Source: Straminergon stramineum (Eukaryota; Streptophyta; Bryopsida; Hypnales; Calliergonaceae). From it: a stretch of 64,000 nt of DNA. This document shows, piece by piece, positions 23,786 to 33,524 of this stretch. Numbering within the stretch: position 1 is the stretch's first letter; every line of letters begins with the position of its first letter. The translations under genes and the position numbers were made by a program. The DNA lies in NCBI GenBank assembly GCA_963920665.1, contig OY987265.1, positions 30,943,001-31,007,000 of the forward strand, given 5' to 3'. Below the pieces are notes generated by a model. It saw only the letters and a list, made by a program, of their open reading frames with translations. It was not told the DNA's origin and made no database searches.

Positions 23786-24767
23786 TTAACCCCTCATTGC
23801 CCAAAGTCCAAACATGTCTAAAAGCATCCTTGCTTTCCAAGTGCTAAATGTCTAAATTTCAGTGAAGTATGAAAATCTCAACTGTACAATTTTGTAGTGT
23901 ACATGTTGTAGATGGTGTGAAACAAATTTGGTGTCATTTGACTACATACATTGAATGATTATAATGTTTTAGAGTTGAAAAAAGATCCTGAATTGTTGTT
24001 TAAAAACACATTTGGAGGTGAAATTCGATTTCCATATCTAGTCAAATGAAAAAACTTTAAACTACAAAGTAATTCAAAACCAAAAGACAAATACTTTGGT
24101 GAAGAAAAATATCATTTCAGTGACTCATTGTGTCTGCAAAATTGTTTTGAAATGTCAAAAAATAGTGAACACAATAGCAAAAAATCACATCTATGGTTGA
24201 ACCTACCTCTACTAAAATGCTTCTCACTCACTCATTACCTCTTGGATTGTTATGAAATTTTAACCACACAAATTAGACTAGTATGTAAAACTTTTCCAAC
24301 AAAAATGATTGAAAATGGACCACATATGAAGAAGTTATAAGCTGCGGAAGTTCTTTGTAATGCAAAAATGTCTAGATTTAGAACTTCAAATTGCTCTCAA
24401 ACATTCAAAACAATTTGGATTGACAAGAAAATTTTACCTCAATAACTAGACCTTAAGAATAACAAAATCCAACAAACTTTATTGAAAAAAAAAACTTTAT
24501 GAAAAAGTTACAAGCCCCCAAAGTTGCAGCCATGAGAATGCAATGTGGTGAACTCAAATTGAACCTGTGAACTTCAAAGGGCTCTTAAAAACTCCGTACG
24601 TCTTGTATTCATCTGAAAATTTTACCAGTGAAACTGGACTAATGTGTGCAACTTTTCCAACAAGTTTTATTGAATTCCGACATCTGATGCAATAGTAACA
24701 GCACTTTGAATTTGACTGCCAGACAATTTGAGGACACTTTTCGTCCCCTTGGGCGATGAGGGGTTAA
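23786..24767. mobile_element. TTAA-bounded inverted-repeat element, copy 3
   Basis: This is the clearest copy. The left end is TTAA followed by CCCCTCATTGCCCAA; the right end, reversed and complemented, is TTAA followed by CCCCTCATCGCCCAA (14/15). TTAA lies at 23786-23789 and 24764-24767. The interior from about 24241 is a degenerate tandem array of about 180 bp per unit: a CTTTTCCAAC-type word at 24291, about 24465 and 24652, each followed by a GAAGTTA- or AAAGTTA-type word. No transposase frame is visible, so the copy is non-autonomous. Confidence 0.6.
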
Positions 24768-24901
24768 AGCTAAGCTTATGACCTTCAGATCTCATTTCTT
24801 TCAGATCACACACATCACTCTGACATGATTGTCACCTGGGGCTCCTCTTACAATAAGCTTAAGTTGTACCAGCTGCAACATGGTGCTGCAAGTTGGAAAT
24901 G

Positions 24902-24922
24902 GCCAGCAGCAGCAGCAGCAGC
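24902..24922. repeat. CAG microsatellite
   Basis: Six to seven CAG units lie in a small GC-richer patch (24830-25070). The reverse frame across it is short and not recognised. Confidence 0.6.
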
Positions 24923-25159
24923 TCCGACCATTGCTTTGCAGCCAGCAGAGTTGACAGGAACACGTTGACAGGAAGTAGGATGCAATGTAAGTTAGTACGG
25001 ACTGAGTGTAACGGACTCTGAACCATCAGTAGGAAAGTGTTAAGATCATATGAATCAGCCAATATTATAAATTTGTGTGCGCCGAAAGGGAGCCAGAGAG
25101 AGGCTAGACTACCTAGAGTGCAAAGTTTAGACTGGATTACTATATTTCTATAAAAAAAA

Positions 25160-25403
25160 AATAGTGAAATTAGGTTGCCCCAGGCATACTAATTTCTTGA
25201 CATTTGACACTATATAAATAGTTATTCAGTTGTTAGTGTACAAGAATGCAATACTTTTGAATTGGGTATTGATGTAATTGGGACTCATGAACCTCCATTT
25301 GTACAAATGGAAATTAATATCTGTAGAAGTATTTGTTGACTTGGACGGATGGCTTGGGAAGTTCCTCCCTTGGAGTAAGGCAACCTAATTTCACTATAAT
25401 TTT
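25160..25403. mobile_element. Small inverted-repeat element (MITE-like)
   Basis: The left end ATAGTGAAATTAGGTTGCC and the right end GGCAACCTAATTTCACTAT are exact inverted repeats of about 19 bp, enclosing about 205 bp. The size, the ends and the absence of coding fit a miniature inverted-repeat element. Flanking A/T runs prevent a confident call of the target duplication. Confidence 0.65.
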
Positions 25404-25749
25404 GTGTGCTAAAGTTGCTGGTTGCGTGCCAAGACATCCGTCAGTTGCTAAGATACTGGTGATGAGAATAGAAAAAGCCTATTGATTCATTTGAGTATCA
25501 TGCGAGCAGGTGATGTCAAGGAGATGGAACAACATACCTTCCTGTAGTAGTGCCCATCTGGTTTGGTTGGTGCAACAGACCTGTTGCTAGTGGCAATAAC
25601 TTGTTGTGTCATGATTTTTTTTTACATTTATGGAACATTCTTCAATATTTTATTGTGTGGATGATGTGCATTTCCTGTAATAATGCAATAACAGCATGTG
25701 ACCTTTCATCTTCACATCTCCACCTAATAACTTAGATGGCGGTGGCTGC
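25404..25749. other. Spacer, nothing recognised
   Basis: Unremarkable sequence between an inverted-repeat element and a tandem repeat. The short forward frame at 25550-25735 matches no family. Confidence 0.5.
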
Positions 25750-25921
25750 TGCAACAATATTGGTCAACTGGATTCGTGGATATAGCACAGTTCACTTATT
25801 AGAACTATTTTCCCTGTGAGAGCATGTTCACGTTGTGCAACAATAGTGGTCAACTGGATTTGTGGATATAGCGCAGTTCAATTATTAGAACTATTTTCCC
25901 AGTGAGAGCATGTTCATGTGG
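25750..25921. repeat. 86-bp unit, two tandem copies
   Basis: TGCAACAATAKTGGTCAACT starts at 25750 and again at 25836. The units stay aligned to GAGAGCATGTTCAYGT with about seven substitutions. This is a recent, clean tandem duplication. Confidence 0.85.
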
Positions 25922-27199
25922 TGGGCTATGCATTTCAAAACAAAAATTGGTGTCATTTTTGTGTGTACATGACAGACTTTTTGGAACTCAGCTTGCCATG
26001 CTGTTGGACCATTTGCTGTAAGAGGGAAAATCGTGATGCCTAAGATTAGGTTGTCTTTTCACATCAACCTATAAATGACAAAAGATCTGATCTGGCTCAA
26101 GGGGTTGGGTATTCAAAGAATCTTCAGGAAAATTCTTCCAATATCAACTACATGTGATATCTTTGGTATCATTCTCTTTATCTTCACAAGATGCATCCAT
26201 CAATCTAAAGGTGAATTCAGACTTGGCATTAAGGGTCAGGGTTTTTGGTAGTGTTAAAAGAAAAACTCTAGGTGTGTAAACACCCGTGGTCTTCATGGAA
26301 TACTAAGTCTAGTTGGACGTCCACCTCCCAAAAGAGAAGAGTGGTGGTTAGGACATGTAAGGAGGAGATTCTTGCAACAAATATGTGATTTTTGCTAGAA
26401 TTTGCATACCACCACAATTAGGAAAAAACAAAGATTTTAGATATTTCGAAGAGTTCTATAAATGTGGCTCAAAAAGGTCGATTAACATAGAACAATGGTT
26501 TATCACAAGGAGGTAATGGTGCTAAAGCAAAAGAACAACCACATTGCAATTGACTATATATACCAAATCAAAAAGCATGCAATCGAATGTTGACAATGAG
26601 ACAAAGTTGACCTTCACATAAACTTGAATGCACATCTTTATGGACTCCTTTTTCTCTGAACACTATGCTAGGAATTACTTTAGTCTATTGTGAAATTTTT
26701 ATTTTGTTGATTAGGTGCTAATTTCTTCCAACTTTGACCACACTTCACACATATTGAAAGTCCAGTTTCTATCTTCATACTTGACATATCTCAAACACCA
26801 TGTTCCCTTTGTTGATTTGAACTTGTTTATGGAATACGGGACCATAATTATAGAAAATTAGTTGGATGCTATAATTTGTGGTGCAGTAGTTGGACCTACT
26901 ACAACCCCAATAGAGAGTGAATTGCATTGTCCATTTACCTTTTTCTTCCTTCTCCTAGAGCCATATGGATGTGCACAACACAAACAAGCACTACAATACT
27001 CAAGTAAGTACTTTTATAACAAAATTTTCATAACTTTTGATGTTTGATTGGTGTGAAGGTATCTTGAACACTAGGGGCTAGCATGCATTCAATAGTCAAA
27101 ATTATATACCTTGCCCATACTTTGAATGATGTCATTGTGTGCAATCATGCCAAGTATCTTCAAAGACTGAGGGTTGAATTGGCTACCTCAAGAGATCAT
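25922..27199. other. Spacer, nothing recognised
   Basis: No frame of convincing length or composition, and no repeat structure beyond short words. Confidence 0.45.
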
Positions 27200-27217
27200 T
27201 GCATTGATTAATGTCAA

Positions 27218-27725
27218 ATGTGGCATATTAGTGGAAGAGATGGGCATTGCAGACAGTTGGAACCTCATAAATCTAGATGCCAACAATGGATACAAATGGG
27301 TCTCAAAGACATGAGGGTTGGTTTTTTACCTTGCCCTCATGAAGGTGTGGCTTGTAATCCCAAGAAGAATCAATTCATCCATAACTACAAGCACATCATT
27401 AATTTCTTGACTTGAATTGGGAGGAATGGAGTCAAATATTGCAATAGAATTGGATGGGTGAAGGACTACTACGTTCTTTTCTTCAAGATGTCTTTTACAA
27501 CATTCATGACTCATGGTATGGCAATTGTACAAATATGCAACCTCCTCACAAAAGAGATTTGCACCAAAATGAAGAAAACAACTATGAGGTTACAATACCT
27601 CATAGCCAAGACGATGACTAGATGTACGACAATGAAATAGAAACTGAGAACCTAATTGACTTGATAAATGCAATGGAGGGGGACAACTCACAACACCACA
27701 CGGACATTGTCATTGTTGCCTCTTG
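27218..27725 (+). pseudogene. Broken hydrophilic coding remnant, possibly transposase-associated
   Basis: Several short forward frames in different phases read as one decayed acidic protein region. They carry GFLPCPHEGVACNPKKNQFIH and then, in another phase, FLQDVFYNIHDSW followed by an Asn/Glu/Asp-rich stretch. A cysteine/histidine patch followed by an acidic linker is the layout of the N-terminal transposase-associated region of plant CACTA (Tnp2-type) elements. The match is only by layout and a few residues, and a Gag-like spacer is equally possible. At least three stops or frameshifts interrupt it. Confidence 0.2.
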
Positions 27726-28371
27726 ACAACACTAGCAAAATTGGGATACCTACATTTTTTTGCACATACTTTAGTAGTTCTACGGCAACACCAAGCCCTT
27801 AGCCAAAGACCACATTGCTAGTTGGGATGACACTCTACTTTTTTAGCTCTAGAGAAACATTTGACTCCAATGTTAGATGTAGGGCAAGTAGCAAAGCTCT
27901 TTAGTAGAAAAGCATTCTCGGCCACAATTTCATAATTAGCGGAGGCTACCATAGCAACTAGAGATGTCATGGTAGGGCAAATGAAAGACATGGTCAAGGC
28001 TAGTAGAGAGTTGAAGTGATCAAATCTTGAAGTACAATTGAAGCTTTTCATGGAGAAAGTGGAATAGAAGAGTGAGAAAGATTGGTGTCTTCATAAGAAC
28101 ACATGCTGTTGGGTAGAGAGGATTTGCCTTAGAAAGACACTGGGGTGCTAGTTGAAAATAGATTTGGCCTACAACATGAAGGATTCTATAATCAAATGAA
28201 AATAAAAGTGTAGTAAATGTGCTCCACATACATATGTTCATTACATTATGTAAAGGATGCACACATAGACTTATGCTATCCATACGTGTTATATTCATGT
28301 GATACATATGGAGCATAATATGTCCATTCAAATATAATACAAATGAGCCATATTTGTAATAATATATATTT
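27726..28371. other. Spacer, nothing recognised
   Basis: Short reverse frames at 27818-28331 match no family and lack coding character. Confidence 0.4.
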
Positions 28372-28489
28372 CGTATAATACATCAAATCATAATCATATT
28401 TATATACCTCATATAATATATCAAGTTGTATTTATGTTCATACATATTTTTTACAATACATCAATTTATATTCATATTCATACATACCT
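28372..28489. repeat. AT-rich tandem repeat, three units of about 40 bp
   Basis: Units start near 28372, 28410 and 28450. Each has an ATAATACATCAA-type word followed by TATTTATRTTCATACATA or similar. No coding. Confidence 0.6.
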
Positions 28490-28858
28490 TATACATGATC
28501 ATATAAATCAAATGAAATACAACAACGGTGCTATTTTGTGAGTTTGTGAGCATGAGCCTAAGAGCGTTGAGCAAGGATTATGTGAGCATTGAGCTTAGAA
28601 ATTTGAAAAAGCATTAGAAACTTATTAATATTTTAAAAATAAATTCCATCTTAAACTTTGGATCAAAATCTATTGTTTTTTGGAAATTTTAGTACCTACT
28701 ACGATGGGCCAATTACTGTGGATCTATTACCATGGGTATATAAAATTTACATGAAAAATCTAGTTTTGAATCTTATTTAGAAGTATACATTATGAAGATG
28801 AAGAATCCAATTGATGTAAAAGATGAATGGAGATGGAAATAAGTTTGTTTAGAATATT

Positions 28859-29205
28859 GGTTGATCATTGTCCTATAAGGACATGGACCCTCTCGAGGTC
28901 AATGGAAACACACCAATAATTTTTTCTTGATGTGCTATTATTGAATTTGTTTAGATTTTAGAAAAAAAATTGTTGATAAGATTTCATTACATGTGTCAAA
29001 AGAACTTAGCCACACCAAGTTTTTTTTTGTTGATCACTATCTTATAGTAGCATGGATCTTATGAGGGCCGATGGGAGAAGTACCTTCACTTATGTCTTAA
29101 TGTGTCAATAATTAAACTTGTTAACATTTAAAGAAAATATTTAGTTGATAGGGATGATTTCAGTTAGGAATGAACTTAGTTACACCTAAATGTTGATTAG
29201 TTAAT
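28859..29205. repeat. Degenerate tandem repeat, unit about 170 bp
   Basis: GTTGATCATTGTCYTAT..G.ACATGGA begins units near 28859 and 29029 and, in part, near 29206 (TTAATCATTGTCTTCTTGTG). Both full units end with ACTTAGYYACACC. This lies within the hAT-like element. Confidence 0.6.
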
Positions 29206-29271
29206 CATTGTCTTCTTGTGGGACCTCCCGGGGATTGATTTCTTTTGTCTTGATCAAATTGTTGTTTGATC

Positions 29272-29328
29272 GATCACTCCCCTCTTGCTACTTGGTACCT
29301 CTCGGCTTCGAGGGGAGCCACCCACCCA

Positions 29329-29366
<38 letters not shown>

Positions 29367-29425
29367 CCGTGGGTAGGTGGCTCCCCTCGACGTTGAGAAG
29401 TACCAAGTAGAAAGAAGGGAGTGAT
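29272..29425. repeat. Hairpin with a poly-T loop
   Basis: Arms of about 60 bp face each other: GATCACTCCC..TACTTGGTACCTCTC and GAGGGGAGCCACC on the left, with GGTGGCTCCCCTC, GAAGTACCAAGTAGAA and GGGAGTGAT on the right. They are separated by a T-run of about 27 bases (29332-29359). It may be an insertion within the hAT-like element. Two opposite open frames here arise from the symmetry. Confidence 0.7.
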
Positions 29426-29699
29426 AATAAAAAACTAATTTTCAATGGAACAACCACATTTGATTTCAAAAGAATCCTAATTAGTCATTAATTTTTTTCT
29501 TCTTAAAATTTAGTGAAGTCCAATGAATGGCACATCAAGGTTGTTCAAGGGACCATGGTAATAGGTCAACAGTAATAGGTATTAATAAAAAATTTAAAAA
29601 TAGAAAATTTTAGCCAAAAATTTTAGATGGAATCTCTAGAAGTTGTATGCTCACATGCTCACAAGCTCATGTTTATAGGCTCACAAAATAGCAACCCTG

Positions 29700-31578
29700 T
29701 GAAATATAATAAATTTGTATAGAAGCCATATGAATTGTGTATATACTATATAAAATCCTTTGAAAGTGTATCCAACACTCAAATGAGTGCCACAACCGCT
29801 TTCAAACTCCAAATCAAGAATGTGATAACTTTTCAAAAAGTTAACACTAATTTCTATAAACCATCCAAATTTCAAGTCAAAAACAGTTCTTGTCCAATTC
29901 TTATAGCTGCTTGAACTCTCTTCTCCTGAATTCAATGGGAATTTGACACTACTCTACTTCCAATGTGCTCCAATGTATATGTGCAGATGATTCATTGAGG
30001 CAACTTCTTTGCCTACTGATGTGGTCATGGATTACACCACTGTTATATGTTAGTCTTACATTTGTGTTTTTCTCCTTTGAAGACTTCTACCAATCATTTC
30101 AACTTAAACATTTATCTATTAATTGTTATTTTTTCAATTATATATCTCTATAAGTTCTAGCATCCATACTAATTAAGCTACATATCACCATATTTTGGCT
30201 TGGAAAGAGGATAAATCAATATTTGATGTTGTAATTGCTCTCTTCATCTCTACACTAGTGGTTGTTGAGACGCAACTACAATGCTCTATCTAGATTTGAG
30301 TTGCTTTTGTAGATCTTGATGATGAGGATGTAAAGGTCGAGCATATTGTGAAGAAATCTAGATGCAACAAGAAAATTCCCCCTTAACTACAATTCAAAAG
30401 TTTATCTAATTGTAATTCAATTTGATATCTGAATTTGTTCTTTGTGTAAGGAAACTTACATAAAAAAATGAGCAAGTCAAAATATGAATTGTTCTTTGCA
30501 AATCCTAGATTCTTCCCTAGCCCCCTCAACCTTTTTAGCTTCCTATCTAGGCAAAGACAATTTTTAGAGAATTTATGACTCTAAATTCTAAATCAACTTC
30601 AAAGGCCTTTTTTGGTTAGATCCTTGTCTTTTGCAGTTCATAGATGAACCTAGTAATGAATTCAATAGTGAACCATCAAAGAGTAATGATAGCTTAGCAT
30701 CTTCATCTTCTAGTAATATTATTTTTCAAGATGCACTTTTGTAGCTCTAATATTTTCATATTGTAGTGATGTATTTTGAATGCACGATGTATTGTATTTT
30801 TGATCAGATATAATATAGCTTGGCCAATTTTGTAGTATACCATGCACTCTTATTAATTACATGGCTTTCATATTGTAATTGTAAATTTCAAAGCTTCTAT
30901 TTTGTTCAACCTTGTTTCATGCCAACTAACATATAATTCTTTTTAGTTCACCAATAGATCCCCAAATCCCTACACTACAATTGTAGGTCCAAATTCCAAA
31001 CAACACAATAAATACCTCACAAATTTGAGGCTCATAGGCTCTCGAGTTCTAAAAATAACACTCCCATATATATTATGATAATTCATAGGTATGTAATATG
31101 AAAAACAAATTTAATAATAGGATAGGGGAAACCAATTCAAATTTTGTAACTTATTATAACTTATGATACGATATGGTCAAACAAAATATTGATATGCTTG
31201 AAATGCAATGTATTTTGAAACATACTCTGTATTATAGAATCTGAGACTTGTCTAAATTTCAAATGATAGGTGGGCAACCCAAAATTATTTGATTATGAGA
31301 TGAAATGGTGCATTCTTCAATTTCTAGCAATTCATTGGATACTTTTTGTCCTTTTTGGCACTTGAGAGTTAAGGTAGGTACACCCAAAATCGTAAAACCA
31401 TCCATCACTTTCTGTACATATCCCAAATCAATATGTACTTATGTTGATGAAACGATTTTAGAACATTTACCAAAAAAACACTTTGATCCTTTATAACTTT
31501 TGTATATGATATCCAATTGTTGCATTCTTTTGTGTGTTAGAATCTCCTTACTAATGTAAAACAAAATTGTGCTTTTAG
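29700..31578. other. AT-rich spacer, no gene
   Basis: No gene recognised. Around 31022-31065 a segment resembles one end of the hAT-like elements (GAGGCTCATAGGCTC then AAAATAACACTCCC), suggesting a lone, degraded terminus. Confidence 0.45.
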
Positions 31579-31744
31579 ATGTCCCTACCTAAAGTGCATA
31601 TCGTTTATGAAAATGGAGACACCAGTTCCAAGGGGAACCAGCGTCGTGCCAACAAGAGAGGGCGCATGTTGCCCACGGAAACGTCTCTCTGCCTCTCTGT
31701 CTCTCTCGGGTGCGTGCCAGCCTTGGAGCTTCCGAATTGCAGCC

Positions 31745-32158
31745 ATGGCGGTGGTGGCCTGGCTGCTGGGCATTGGGACGGTGTGGGGGATCACGAACGC
31801 GCTCATCAAGCGCGGAGCCCTCATCGCAGTCTCCCAACATTCCAAGCGCCCCGCACCGGAGAATCGTGGCTTTGTGGCGGCCTTTCTCGCGGACTGGATC
31901 CGATTGCTGTGTGTGTGGCAGTACTCGATTCCGTTCCTGCTCAACCTCTCCATGTCTGTTTTGTTCATCCTCAAGCTCGGAGACAGCCCCATCACGCTGG
32001 CTGTCCCCGTGACGAACGCCACCACGTTCGCCGTCACGGCCGTCGCGGGAGCCGCGCTCGGGGAGAAAACGCGGCCTCTAGAGACCGCGGTCGGGGTGGC
32101 GCTCATCATTGCTGGGGTCACGCTTTGCATCTCGCCGCCAATTAGTTTTTTTTCTTGA
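31745..32158 (+). CDS. TMEM234-like small multipass membrane protein
   Basis: Single-exon gene of 137 residues, the usual size of the TMEM234 family. Four hydrophobic segments lie at about 1-18, 57-77, 82-102 and 110-130. Seen features include an N-terminal WGITNALIKRG phrase, PFLLNLSMSVLFILKLGD, LAVPVTNATTFAVTAVAG and ALGEK, in the same order as in animal and plant TMEM234. The family resembles small EamA-type membrane proteins and its biochemical role is not established. I chose the ATG at 31745 because the family starts there and the context is good (G at -3 and +4). The frame stays open upstream to an ATG at 31607, which would add 46 residues without family similarity. No intron is visible, so retroposed origin is possible. 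The gene converges with the SNF2-RING gene. Confidence 0.8.
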   Translation: MAVVAWLLGIGTVWGITNALIKRGALIAVSQHSKRPAPENRGFVAAFLADWIRLLCVWQYSIPFLLNLSMSVLFILKLGDSPITLAVPVTNATTFAVTAVAGAALGEKTRPLETAVGVALIIAGVTLCISPPISFFS

Positions 32159-33524
32159 CGAGCATGTGAGATTCCTTGGTATTGTAGTTTCTTTGGTTCG
32201 AGCCAAGGTCTAGGGTTTTACAACATTGAAACTGCAATGGAGTTGATAAATACGTTTATTTGGTAAGTTAGAGGATACCATATGCTATCATTTTGACATA
32301 TTTAATTTAGGATTGTGATTTTTGGGAGATGTAGAGAGCTGTGGAGGGGTCAGTTTGGTTACGAGAGCCGAGATGGATTTTCCTAAACCAAAATGTATGC
32401 ATTTCTTATGCAATTTTTAAAGTGGGACTGTGTAAACCATGGCAGACAACCCCATTTCCATTCAAAGATTATCGGCCTTAGGCATTTCTCGAAGTCATGC
32501 TTTTGCCACTTGCGTTTCAGTGATTTCTTCTTGTGGGGTGTCAGTAGCTCTGATGAGGGTAAAAGAGGTGGACTATGCTTAATTGTGGTTTTACTTCGTG
32601 TTTATACGGGGCCAGTCGCCAATTCCACAAGGTCTTCTAGCCCTTCGGGCACCTTAAAAAACGTTTAAAAACGCTTATAATTTCAACCAAGTGTTTGAAC
32701 AGATGAGTGGCTGCTGGTTAAGGCTAGGAGAGCATAGCCCTCTGTTTCTTTTTCACTAAAACCAATTCATAATATTTTAGTATATTTTGGTGGCTACAAT
32801 ATAATTTCTGTCCATTTACAACGAAATTTCAACAAGTTTGCTGTAAATTCTGGCAGAATAATTGCATTATCTTCCTTTCATCTCTTCATTGACTTTTAGC
32901 TTAACCAATGAAATCTGGCTATATTTAGCCCATAATAGAAAAGCTGGAGACGGATTCAGTCCCCAACGATTTAGTATCCTCTACTCACAGTGAAGATCTT
33001 GCGAATGTTGTCCCCAGAATACTCAATGTCGAGTGTGTTCGGCAACCGTTTATGCATATGTTTCATCCAGATTCCGAAACTATGACTGGAAGTGTCTGGG
33101 AAGAAATGAGTGAACTGGGCATTGTCTCTTCACAACCAGTTTTGAAGTTTGAACTGGTGGCTAGCTGCCTTTTATTATATGACGGTGAAACCCCGTCCTT
33201 TTTCTAGTGGGGACTACTGCACTTCTGGGGATTGGACTCTCGAATCTCTGTACTGTACATTTTCTTGTCACCTCTCCTTATTGTTGTGTTTCTCTGTTGT
33301 GCTTTCGTGGTCTTATTAACAGTAAGTGTTGGTGTTTTTACAGAGATGATTACTACACTAGTTACATAACCTCGACTTCTGAAAAAGGTAAAGGTTTGAT
33401 TTACAGATGTTATTGGCTACCATGTTAGTGGTTATCTTAAGCCGTTGTCTAGTTTCTGTAATGTACAACCTATGCTACACTGAGGATGGCGTCAGAGTTC
33501 CAGGTCAGATTTTTACTTTCGCCT
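32159..33524. other. Convergent intergenic region, 3' flanks
   Basis: This lies between the ends of the TMEM234-like and SNF2-RING genes. It presumably holds both 3' untranslated regions. No coding region or repeat was recognised. The forward frames at 32393-32668 and 33207-33428 match nothing. Confidence 0.5.

Larger units (their letters stand above)
28521..29699. mobile_element. hAT-like inverted-repeat element, 1.2 kb
   Basis: The left end, from about 28523, reads CAACGGTGCTATTTTGTGAG. The right end, reversed and complemented, reads CAGGGTTGCTATTTTGTGAG (17/20), and similarity continues inward through TGTGAGCATGAGC words. Ends of CARNG.TGC type suit hAT elements. TGAAATAC (28513-28520) against TGAAATAT (29700-29707) is a 7/8 match as a possible 8-bp target duplication, though it implies a two-base offset at the left end. 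Inside are a tandem repeat (28859-29205) and a hairpin (29272-29425). No transposase. Confidence 0.55.

Noticed and set aside
31585..32130. 181-codon reverse-strand open frame
   Set aside because: It lies antisense to the TMEM234-like gene and mirrors its GC-rich codons; the forward frame has family similarity and this one has none.
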